From contig JAISHK010000004.1 in assembly GCA_031262585.1 (NCBI GenBank), forward strand, positions 124,001-188,000: a stretch of 64,000 nt of DNA. Direction: 5' to 3'. Shown in pieces: positions 43,360 through 52,210 of this stretch (position 1 is the stretch's first letter; every line of letters begins with the position of its first letter). A model generated the notes under the pieces. The model made no database searches and was not told the origin of the DNA. It was given only the letters and a program-made list of their open reading frames with translations. The position numbers were made by a program, and so were the translations under genes. Source of the DNA: Endomicrobium sp. Its GTDB lineage: Bacteria; Elusimicrobiota; Endomicrobiia; Endomicrobiales; Endomicrobiaceae.

Positions 43360-44208
43360 ATGAATAACATAACTGAAACACTTATTAATATTGCACTTAA
43401 AGAAGATGGAGTTCTCAATGATATTACTACTAAACATTTTGTTCCTAAGGATAAAAAGGCTTCTGCCGTATTAATTATAAACAAACCGGGAATTCTTTGT
43501 GGTATAGACATTTTTATAAAAGTATTCAAAATGATAGATAAAAAGTGTAAAGTATCTTTGAAAAAAAAAGATGGTTCACTCGTTAAATCAGGTGACGAAG
43601 TTTTGCATATCGAGGGTCCTGCATGGACTATTTTATCAGGAGAAAGAACAGCCCTTAACTTCTTGCAGTATATGTCTGGTATTGCTACTATGACAAACCA
43701 AATTGTTTCATCTGTGAACAACAATAAAGCGAAAATATACGATACTAGAAAAACTACTCCATGTTATAGAGAACTTGCAAAATATGCTGTGAAGTGCGGT
43801 GGTGGAGCAAACCACAGAATGGGACTTCAGGATATGGTTCTTATAAAAGATAATCATTTAAAACTTATAAAAAATTTAGCATACGAAATAGCTAAATTTA
43901 GAAAAAAGCATAAAAACATCCTTATTGAAATTGAATGTGAGAATAAAAACGAAGTTAAGCAAGCTTTAAACGTAAAAAGTGATGTTATAATGTTAGATAA
44001 CATGTCTCTTGAAAACATGAAAAAGATGATTAAATTTATAAGAAAAAGTTCAACAAAAGAATATAAACCTGAAATAGAAATATCTGGAGGACTAACTCCA
44101 AAAACTGCAAAAGTATTTTCAAAGCTTGACGTGGATAGAATTTCAATAGGTATGATCACACATTCTTCTGTTGCTTTGGATATAAGTTTAGAGATAACGA
44201 TAAAGTAA
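43360..44208 (+). CDS. nadC: nicotinate-nucleotide pyrophosphorylase (quinolinate PRTase)
   Basis: A 282-residue NAD-biosynthesis enzyme converting quinolinate and PRPP to nicotinate mononucleotide. Signatures: GERTALNFLQYMSGIAT, the DTRKTTPCYRELAKYAV loop, GGGANHRMGLQDMVLIKDNH and EIECENKNEV. I use the ATG at 43360 with AAGGAATAGG upstream; a TTG at 43339 would add seven residues. nadA and nadB are not in the window. Confidence 0.95.
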   Translation: MNNITETLINIALKEDGVLNDITTKHFVPKDKKASAVLIINKPGILCGIDIFIKVFKMIDKKCKVSLKKKDGSLVKSGDEVLHIEGPAWTILSGERTALNFLQYMSGIATMTNQIVSSVNNNKAKIYDTRKTTPCYRELAKYAVKCGGGANHRMGLQDMVLIKDNHLKLIKNLAYEIAKFRKKHKNILIEIECENKNEVKQALNVKSDVIMLDNMSLENMKKMIKFIRKSSTKEYKPEIEISGGLTPKTAKVFSKLDVDRISIGMITHSSVALDISLEITIK

Positions 44209-44351
44209 ATATTGTAAAATTCTTTTTTCTAACCCCAACATACTTCTAGAAATAAAAAATAAGGAATACTTGTTGTATCAAGGGTTTAGTACATAAACAA
44301 ATTAATATTTTAAAAAGTTAATTATAAAATAGAGGCTTCTTTAAAAAAAAT

Positions 44352-45158
44352 ATGTTCTCAAGAAAGAGTGTTAGTTTTTTTAATGAATGTGAAATTAAAT
44401 CTAATATAAATAAGCAATTAAGCATATGTAAAATAATAAAGTATTATAAAAGTCTTTCATCAACACAAACCACAGTTAAAAGATTAGCAAGAAAAGGTTT
44501 TAAAGAAGGAACTGTTGTTATTGCAGAACAACAAACAAATAGCTATGGTCGTATAAAAAGAAAGTGGGATTCTAGATCCGGAGGATTATGGTTTTCTGTG
44601 CTTTTAAGACCACTAATGCGTCTTGAAGAAGTTTCTAGAATATCATTGTTGTTAAGCATTGCTTTAAGTATTACTCTTGAAAAAAATTACAAAGTAGACT
44701 CTGAAATAAAATGGCCGAATGATGTTCTTGTGTTTGGGAAAAAGATAGCGGGAATAATAATAGAGATATCTGCAGAACAAGATTTAGTTAACTGGGTGGC
44801 AGTTGGTATCGGAATAAACATAAGTAATGATTTGCCTAAAAATTTAGAAGATACAGCTATTGCTTTAAAAACGATTTTAAAAAGGGGCATAAACAAGACA
44901 GAATTTTTTGCAGCATTGTTAATAAATTTTGAAAATCTATATCTTGATTTTCAAAAGAATGGCTTTAAACAATTTTTTAAAATATATAATTCTAAAATCG
45001 CTTATAAGAACAGGTATGTGAATGTTAATTCTGGATATAATTCAATAATAGGTGTGAATTTAGGTGTAGATGAAAAGGGCAAACTTATTGTCAAAACCCA
45101 TGATGGATTTGAACATATAGTGTCTGGAACTTTAAGAATAAATAATGAAAAAAACTAA
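44352..45158 (+). CDS. birA: biotin-protein ligase BirA (no DNA-binding domain)
   Basis: A 268-residue biotin ligase that attaches biotin to carboxylase carrier proteins. It lacks the N-terminal helix-turn-helix, so it is not a repressor. The adenylate loop, usually GRGRxxRxW, reads SYGRIKRKW here; a Tyr at the second position is known in some BirA proteins, the Ser is unusual. IKWPNDVLVFGKKIAGIIIE is the catalytic Lys segment. The N-terminal 25 residues are poorly conserved, so the true start could lie further in. It pairs logically with bioB. Confidence 0.92.
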   Translation: MFSRKSVSFFNECEIKSNINKQLSICKIIKYYKSLSSTQTTVKRLARKGFKEGTVVIAEQQTNSYGRIKRKWDSRSGGLWFSVLLRPLMRLEEVSRISLLLSIALSITLEKNYKVDSEIKWPNDVLVFGKKIAGIIIEISAEQDLVNWVAVGIGINISNDLPKNLEDTAIALKTILKRGINKTEFFAALLINFENLYLDFQKNGFKQFFKIYNSKIAYKNRYVNVNSGYNSIIGVNLGVDEKGKLIVKTHDGFEHIVSGTLRINNEKN

Positions 45159-45381
45159 AATATTTTTTATATTCTTTTTGTATTAGATATTTTAATTGAG
45201 TGTATTGATTGTTATACTTGTTTGTAATACAATGACGTTTTTACAATTTTTATTCTTTTTTATTTAAATATAAAAGTTTATAATATAATTTTAAAGATTC
45301 ATAAATTAAGTTAAAAAAATATTAATAATTTTTGAAAAAAGTCTATGAAAATGCAAAAAATGTAAATAAAGGGGTTTTAAT

Positions 45382-45681
45382 ATGGAACTTTTTAAAATGG
45401 CAAAAGAAGCTATGAATATGAGAAGTAAGTTAAAAGAAATGGAACAAAAATTAAAAGCTAAAATTATTGATGTTGAATATAAAGGTATTAAAATACAGGT
45501 TAATGCCAAAAATGAGTTTTTAAGTTTAAATATTCCTGATAATTTACTTAAAGAAAAAAAAGATAAAATAGAAAAGAAGATATTAGAAGCTTTTGAGGAA
45601 GCATGCAAAAAAGCCCAGTTTATTATGACTGAAGAGGCTAAAGGTTTAACAGATAAAATAAAAATTCCAGGATTGAATTAA
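45382..45681 (+). CDS. YbaB/EbfC nucleoid-associated protein
   Basis: A 99-residue DNA-binding dimer of the YbaB family: an N-terminal helix rich in Met/Lys (MAKEAMNMRSKLKEMEQKL), a beta-sheet core (IQVNAKNEFLSLNI) and a C-terminal helix. AAAGGGG precedes the ATG. The gene usually sits beside dnaX and recR; neither is here. Confidence 0.9.
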   Translation: MELFKMAKEAMNMRSKLKEMEQKLKAKIIDVEYKGIKIQVNAKNEFLSLNIPDNLLKEKKDKIEKKILEAFEEACKKAQFIMTEEAKGLTDKIKIPGLN

Positions 45682-45758
45682 AATTAAGATAAAAGTAGAT
45701 ATTTACTAAAAATTTGAATTGTATAGTTCTTCTATGAAAGAAACTAAAATATAGTATT

Positions 45759-46409
45759 TTAGGACAATTTTATAGCTAGACAAATTTCATTTAAAGGGCA
45801 TATCATGTGATTAGGTTTTTTTGCTTTGCAAATTTTTCGTCCCATAGTTTGTATATAAATGGGAAATTTTATCCAATAGTCTTTTGGAATTATTTTCATT
45901 AAATCAGTTTCAATTTTAACGGGATTTTTATGATTTGTGAGTTTTAATAAATTAGCAATTCTAATAACATGTGTATCAACAGTTATACCTTCTGGTTTTC
46001 CAAAACCACTACCTAGAACAACATTTGCAGTTTTTTGCCCAACTCCAGGAAATTTAAGAAGTTCTTTCATAGTTTGCGGTACGGTCCCATTATAAATATC
46101 TATTATCATTTGTGCTGTTTTTATAATATTTTTTGCCTTATTCCTAAAAAATCCTGCAGTTCTTATATATCTTTCCAACTCCAAAACATCAGCTTGTGCA
46201 TAGTCTTTTATACTTTTATAGCTTTTAAAAAGAACTTTTGTTATTTTATTAACTCGCTCATCAGTACACTGAGCAGACAATATTACAGCTACAAGTAATT
46301 CAAAAACACTTGAAAAATGCAAAGTGCATTTAGCATTTCCAAAATGTTTTTCTAATTTCTTTATAATATTTAATGCATATTCACATTTTAATGCCTTGCT
46401 AATCATCAT
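45759..46409 (-). CDS. nth: endonuclease III (DNA glycosylase/AP lyase)
   Basis: A 216-residue base-excision repair enzyme for oxidised pyrimidines. LLKFPGVGQKTANVVLG has the HhH motif and catalytic Lys; GITVDTHVIRI the catalytic Asp. The C-terminal [4Fe-4S] loop normally reads C-x6-C-x2-C-x5-C; here it is CKAKKPNHMICPLNEIC, with His (codon CAC) at the second cluster position. Whether the cluster still forms is open; the rest of the protein is intact. It converges on ybaB. Confidence 0.94.
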   Translation of the reverse strand: MMISKALKCEYALNIIKKLEKHFGNAKCTLHFSSVFELLVAVILSAQCTDERVNKITKVLFKSYKSIKDYAQADVLELERYIRTAGFFRNKAKNIIKTAQMIIDIYNGTVPQTMKELLKFPGVGQKTANVVLGSGFGKPEGITVDTHVIRIANLLKLTNHKNPVKIETDLMKIIPKDYWIKFPIYIQTMGRKICKAKKPNHMICPLNEICLAIKLS

Positions 46410-46622
46410 TTTCTAATTACCATCACGAAAATGTCCAGAATAAAAATCATTGTTTTTTCAACAGCAATATCTTTTATTTTCATGCTTAAATTTTATCTAC
46501 TTCAAACCTAGCTTCACAATTTCTACTTTAATCGTTTAGCACTAAGAAAAGAAATAATACAACAAATTTATAAAACTTGTTGTGTACATTGTTCTCTAAC
46601 TTTTTTATTATTAATATCTATT

Positions 46623-47420
46623 TTATATCTTTGTAGTATTATAATCATTATTTATAATCTTAAGAACTTCTTTATGGATTAATCCATTTGAAGCGACCAA
46701 AGTCTCATTAAATATTGAACTCATTGCTCCATTATAATCAGACACTATCCCACCAGCTTCCTCTACTATTAAACTACCAGCTGCAACATCCCATGGTTTT
46801 AATCCCTCTTCCCAAAAAAAATCAAAACGACCAGCTGCAACATAAGCCATATCTAAAGCAGCAGACCCCAATCTCCTTACTCCTTGAGCTTTAAGTATTA
46901 CATTTTCAAAGTTCTTCATCACTCTTGTTTTATTTTTGTTAATATTATAAGGAAAGCCTGTAACAGTCAAAGCACGAATAGTATCCTGTATCTTTGAAAC
47001 TTTAATTCGTTTTCCATTAAGCCATGCACCTTTATTTTTCTCAGCAATAAAAATTTCTTGTGTAACAGGAGCATATATGACACCTGAAATAATTTCATCA
47101 TTATATTTTAGTCCTACTGAAACACAAAACAGAGAAATTCCATGAATAAAATTAACTGTACCATCAAGAGGATCTATAATCCAACAATATTCTCTGCCCA
47201 ATTCATTTACATTATCTTCTTCAGCTAAAATACCATAACATGGAAAAATGTCTTTTAATATTTTTATTATCGCTATTTGAGATTTTTTATCTGTCTGAGT
47301 AACCGGATCAATATCTCCTTTATAACTAATATCAAGCACACCATTATAATGCTTTAAAAGAATTTCAGCTCCTGCTTTTGCTGCCTTTAAAGCAACATTC
47401 GTATAAGATGAAAATTTCAC
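46623..47420 (-). CDS. suhB: inositol-1-monophosphatase family protein (SuhB-like)
   Basis: A 265-residue Mg-dependent phosphatase. Metal and substrate motifs are complete: GILAEEDN, IIDPLDGTVNFIHG and PWDVAAGSLIVEEAGG. SuhB also acts in rRNA transcription in enterobacteria, but that role cannot be inferred here. The start is GTG behind AGAGGTG. It lies 12 bases after tlyA in dxs-tlyA-suhB. Confidence 0.92.
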   Translation of the reverse strand: MKFSSYTNVALKAAKAGAEILLKHYNGVLDISYKGDIDPVTQTDKKSQIAIIKILKDIFPCYGILAEEDNVNELGREYCWIIDPLDGTVNFIHGISLFCVSVGLKYNDEIISGVIYAPVTQEIFIAEKNKGAWLNGKRIKVSKIQDTIRALTVTGFPYNINKNKTRVMKNFENVILKAQGVRRLGSAALDMAYVAAGRFDFFWEEGLKPWDVAAGSLIVEEAGGIVSDYNGAMSSIFNETLVASNGLIHKEVLKIINNDYNTTKI

Positions 47421-47432
47421 AATAACACCTCT

Positions 47433-48179
47433 CTATTTTATTAACTTTTGTAATAATATAAAATGTTCTATATTTCCTTTAGGGCCTTTTAATCCAGAGT
47501 CTACTTCTGAAACTATTTTAAAACCTAAATCACAAGCAACTTTTTTAATTTTATTAATAGCTTTTTGTCTCAATTTTTCGTCTCTTACAACGCCTTTTTT
47601 TATCTCTGAAGGTTCAAGCTCAAATTGTGGCTTTATCATAGCTAAAACAAAACCATTTTCAAAAATATTTTTATATGCTATAGGCAAAATTTTATCAAGC
47701 GAGATAAAGGATACGTCTACTGTTATAAAATTTATATTATCTTTCAACAAAGATTCATCAAAATATCTGAAATTAACATTTTCAACATTAATAACTCTTA
47801 CATCATTTCTCAACTTATAATGCAACTGACCATACCCAACATCTACTGCATAAACTTTTATGGCCCCTTTTTGAAGCATGCAATCTGTAAAACCTCCAGT
47901 TGATGCTCCTATATCTAAACAAATACATCCTCTTATATTAATATTTAAATCACTCAAAGCCGACTCTAATTTTAAACCTCCACGCGAAACATAAGGATTT
48001 TTATTCTTAATTTCAACTAAATCTTCTTCACTAACTAATATTCCACTTTTATACTGAACCTGATTATTTACAAAAATATTCCCTCCTATTACAAATGCAC
48101 GTGCCTTCGCACGAGTTTCGACCAATCCTTTCTCAAAAAGTAAAACATCAAGGCGTTTTTTATTTTTATTACTTTTCAT
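47433..48179 (-). CDS. tlyA: TlyA-family rRNA 2'-O-methyltransferase
   Basis: A 248-residue enzyme: an S4 RNA-binding domain (residues about 8-67; RLDVLLFEKGLVETRAKARA) fused to an FtsJ-like SAM methyltransferase (CLDIGASTGGFTDCMLQ, VDVSFISLDKILP). TlyA methylates rRNA cytidines; loss gives capreomycin resistance in mycobacteria. No hemolysin activity should be assumed from old labels. It starts 7 bases after dxs and no good ribosome site is seen, so coupling to dxs is likely. Confidence 0.93.
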   Translation of the reverse strand: MKSNKNKKRLDVLLFEKGLVETRAKARAFVIGGNIFVNNQVQYKSGILVSEEDLVEIKNKNPYVSRGGLKLESALSDLNINIRGCICLDIGASTGGFTDCMLQKGAIKVYAVDVGYGQLHYKLRNDVRVINVENVNFRYFDESLLKDNINFITVDVSFISLDKILPIAYKNIFENGFVLAMIKPQFELEPSEIKKGVVRDEKLRQKAINKIKKVACDLGFKIVSEVDSGLKGPKGNIEHFILLQKLIK

Positions 48180-48186
48180 AAGTTAC

Positions 48187-50034
48187 TCAGGTTAACATTA
48201 TTTGCAATGCTTTTTTTACTATATTTTCACACGTAAAACCATACTTTTTTTTTAAAATTTTTAAACTCCCATGTTCTATAAATTTATCTGGAAGACCTAT
48301 ACACTCTACAACAGCTCCGCTTCCATATAAAAATGTTTTCACAGTTTCACCAAATCCTCCTATTAAAGAATTTTCTTCAATTGTAATAAATCTTTTTGTT
48401 TTCAAAAGCATTTCATTTATAACGCAAGCATCAAGAGGTTTTACAAATCGCATATTTACTACTGCTGCATTTACATTTTTCTCTGCAAGTAAACGTGCTG
48501 CTTCTAAACATGTATAAACATGATTCCCTATGGCAAGAAAACAAATATCTTTACCTTCTTTTAAAATTACAGATTTGCCTATTGGCAATACATATGATGT
48601 TTCATCCAACGCAACTCCTAATCCAGGACCTTTTGGATATCTTATAAAGCACGGTTTATCTGAATTTAATGCTGTTTTAAGCATATACTGTAATTCATTT
48701 TCATCACATGGTGCCATAATAACAACATTTGGGATATAATTTAGATATGACAAATCAAAAGCACCATGATGTGTACAACCATCTTCTCCTACAAGTCCAG
48801 CTCTATCTAAAACAAAAACAACTGGAAGATTTTGCAAAGCCACATCATGGATAATATTATCCAACGCCCTTTGCATAAAAGTAGAATATATTGCACATAC
48901 AGGTTTCATTCCAGCTGCTACCATTGCAGCAGCAAAAGTTACTGCATGTCCTTCAGCAATTCCAACATCAAAATATCTATCCGGGAATTTTCTTGCAAAT
49001 TTATCAAGTCCCGTCCCTCCTGGCATAGCTGCAGTTATCGCCAAAATTCTTTTATCGGAAGAAGCTAATTTTATTAAACTATCTGAAAAAACTTTTGCAT
49101 ACGTAACTCTTTCATTCTTAGCAGGTTCACCTGTTACAATATTAAACTTACCAATTCCATGAAATTTTATAGGATTTTCCTCGGCGGGCAAATAACCTTT
49201 GCCTTTTTTTGTAATAACGTGTAAAAGCACCGGTCCTTTCATATCTTTTAAATTTTCTAATATAATTATTAAATTATTGATATCATGTCCTTGTACAGGT
49301 CCTATATATGTAAAACCCATCTCTTCAAAAAGCATACCTGGGAATAACATAACTTTTACTCTTTTTACAAATTTTCTAAACGAAGATCCAAAATTATGCA
49401 ATCTACTTACTGTCTTCATAATTTTTTCTTCAACTTTTCTTGCCATACCAGCCGTTAAAAGCTTTGCAAAATATCCAGCTATAGCACCAACTTTTTGCGA
49501 GATAAACATTTCATTATCATTTAATATAACAATCATGTCTGTTTTCAAATGTCCAGCATTTTGCAATCCTTCAAAGGCAAGTCCACTGGTCATAGAACCA
49601 TCGCCAATAACGGCAATAACTTTATAATTTTCATTCCTTAAATCTCTGGCAACTGCAAAGCCTAAACCTGCAGAAATTGATGTTGAAGAATGTCCCACTC
49701 CAAAAGCATCATATTCTGACTCAAAACGACTTGGGAAACCACTTAACCCATTATACATCCGTATAGTTTTAAATTTACATTTTCTTCCGGTAATAATTTT
49801 ATGTGCGTATGATTGATGTCCAACATCCCAAATTATCTTATCAGTAGGACAATTAAACACATAATGCATTGCTATAGTTAAATCTACAACTCCAAGACTA
49901 GGAGCCAGATGTCCACCATTTTTTGAAATTGAGCTTATTATCTCTTCTCTTATCTCGCTTGCAAGAATCGACAAATTCTCTTTCTTTACCTTTTTTAAAT
50001 CCTCAGGACTATCTATAGAATCTAATATTTTCAC
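48187..50034 (-). CDS. dxs: 1-deoxy-D-xylulose-5-phosphate synthase
   Basis: A 615-residue thiamine-diphosphate enzyme of the MEP isoprenoid pathway, joining pyruvate and glyceraldehyde-3-phosphate. GDGSMTSGLAFEGLQNAG and the Asn-containing ILNDNEMFIS bind ThDP and metal; DRAGLVGEDGCTHHG is the second-domain signature. The start is GTG with AGGAG five bases upstream. It needs thiamine diphosphate, yet thiG is dead in this window, so thiamine must come from outside. First gene of dxs-tlyA-suhB. Confidence 0.96.
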   Translation of the reverse strand: MKILDSIDSPEDLKKVKKENLSILASEIREEIISSISKNGGHLAPSLGVVDLTIAMHYVFNCPTDKIIWDVGHQSYAHKIITGRKCKFKTIRMYNGLSGFPSRFESEYDAFGVGHSSTSISAGLGFAVARDLRNENYKVIAVIGDGSMTSGLAFEGLQNAGHLKTDMIVILNDNEMFISQKVGAIAGYFAKLLTAGMARKVEEKIMKTVSRLHNFGSSFRKFVKRVKVMLFPGMLFEEMGFTYIGPVQGHDINNLIIILENLKDMKGPVLLHVITKKGKGYLPAEENPIKFHGIGKFNIVTGEPAKNERVTYAKVFSDSLIKLASSDKRILAITAAMPGGTGLDKFARKFPDRYFDVGIAEGHAVTFAAAMVAAGMKPVCAIYSTFMQRALDNIIHDVALQNLPVVFVLDRAGLVGEDGCTHHGAFDLSYLNYIPNVVIMAPCDENELQYMLKTALNSDKPCFIRYPKGPGLGVALDETSYVLPIGKSVILKEGKDICFLAIGNHVYTCLEAARLLAEKNVNAAVVNMRFVKPLDACVINEMLLKTKRFITIEENSLIGGFGETVKTFLYGSGAVVECIGLPDKFIEHGSLKILKKKYGFTCENIVKKALQIMLT

Positions 50035-52210
50035 AATTACTCCTACATTAAAAACATTGCATAAATCTTAACTAAAAAATATTTATTCCTTTCAACAAAT
50101 TCTAAATTGTTTTTGCACTTTTTAAAAGATAACTACAAATTCCATATTTACATTTTTCAGATTCTATTTCTATTTAATTATCATCGCCTTTATTATACTC
50201 ATTTCTCTCTTAGACTTTTGGAGATTCCCTTATCTCTCCTCCATACACCGTTGTTTTATATTTTTATTTTATCTCATTTTCTATCACATTATTGACTAAA
50301 TTATATATTTTTTGCCAAAAATTTACTTCATTATATCCTATAAATATTTCTTTTTTTACCTATTAGTTGATTCATATTTTATTCCTGCTTTCATACTCAT
50401 ACCTCTTACTTTCTATTAACTTATTCTTATAACTAATGTATAAATATCTAACACTTTTTTCTCTTTCCAGACAAAAAATTTATCTTTTACAAGACACTTA
50501 AATGCCTCCATACACCCTACTGACAAAACTATACCGTGTATTCCAAACACATCACCTTACATCACACATGCAACCCTCTCTGCAATTTTAATTTATTTCC
50601 TAATTCTTTTGATCTTTTATAATCACTTCTATTTACCTATATACCTACAATTCCTATAATTCATTATAAATAATAAATTTTTTATTAACATTACTGTCAT
50701 CTTCCTATCAGTAAAAGTTATATACTTTGTTACTTCTTCTGAAACTTCGCTTCGCATAATTATTTTATTTGTTTTCCATAAAGTATCATAGCTATAGATT
50801 TTCAAAAAACATCATCTATTTTTCCTTATACTCTCGAGCAACCAATTTTCAAAACATTAGTTTCTGTTCGATTGCACACATAAATAAACTCCTTTTTCAT
50901 CTTTATAATAAACACATCCTAATATATTTTATAAAATATTCTCAGTATTTATTACAACCTCATAAATTTAATTAAAATTTACAAATAAATATTCTCATTC
51001 TAATTTTAGAGAAACTAATAAAAAAATTACTGTTTTACTAGTCACCTAACTACCATAAACTTCCTAAACATCTAAAACATTATTTAAAGTTTTCAAATAT
51101 TCATTTTAAAAGTCCCATTATTTTATACAAATATTTACATATATTAAAAATCTTCATATACATTTTATTATTTTCATTAATATCAATTAGAAAAATATCA
51201 TATCTATAAGCTTCACTCTCTGAAATTTTGTTTTTTCTCAAAATTTTTATTCTTTATTCTTAAATTATTATTATATAATCTTGTTTCTTTTTCTGCTTTA
51301 TCTTTAGGGACATTCTTAATTCTTAAATATATACCTGAAGAGATTTTTATCAGAAATAAAAACATTCACATCTAAATAAACTTATGAATATTAGTATTGT
51401 TTCACTAAAAAATACAATTTTAATGAACTATTATTAACCGATTCTATAAATGAACAATTCATATATGTCCCATATTTCGCTATTATTATAAAATGCAACA
51501 AATATAAATAACTAAATTCATTGAAACAATTCATTAATATATTTTTTTGTCTAAAAATTTAATTTTGGAAAGATCCTATTGAAAAGAAAATGGCATATGA
51601 CCAAACCTCTTCCAAATATTACAAAACTGTTACAAACATAATTATAAATCTAGTTGATAAATATGCTTGCTTTGGAGAAAGCATTGAAAAAAACAGATTT
51701 TTATTACATATATACTTTTCAAAAACCTGAATGGAAAATTGCAACATACAAATTATTGACAAACCTACATTTTAATAGCAAATATACCTCTTACATATAA
51801 ATTCGCTATTGGCTTACCTAAACACGTAATCTAAGCTTCTTAATCCAACATCTGGATTAATTTCAGTCACCAAAATCCATCTTATAAAATTCTAAACAAC
51901 TTTCCTTAAAAAATTTCTCATTATTATTCATTTTGTTTTACAGTCTGCTATTACAAATACGACTAACTCATCTGTAATTAATATTTCTCTTTTCTTATTA
52001 CTAACTAAGTCTGAGAACGAAAATTGATATATTCTAGCAATTTGAGTATTATTAAGAAATTAAAAAATAAACTAATATCTTAGTCAAAATTATTAAAAAA
52101 CAATCTTCACTAATTCCTTCTTATGACATTACTTCACAAGAAGTGTAAACTCGACTATTTTCATAATTAATCTTTGTATATAATTTTAAATTCATAAGAA
52201 AATATTTGCA
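50035..52210. other. 2.2-kb decayed gap
   Basis: Between the secA and dxs genes no frame is intact. Minus-strand scraps look coding: near 52,000 SDLVSNKKREILITDELVV; near 50,350 KKEIFIGYNEVNFWQKIYNL. I cannot assign a family. No RNA gene, repeat or strong hairpin was seen. Confidence 0.35.

Noticed and set aside
45744..45762. CTAAAATA/TATTTTAG palindrome between ybaB and nth.
   Set aside because: Eight A-T rich pairs around a three-base loop with no U tract; too weak to call a terminator.
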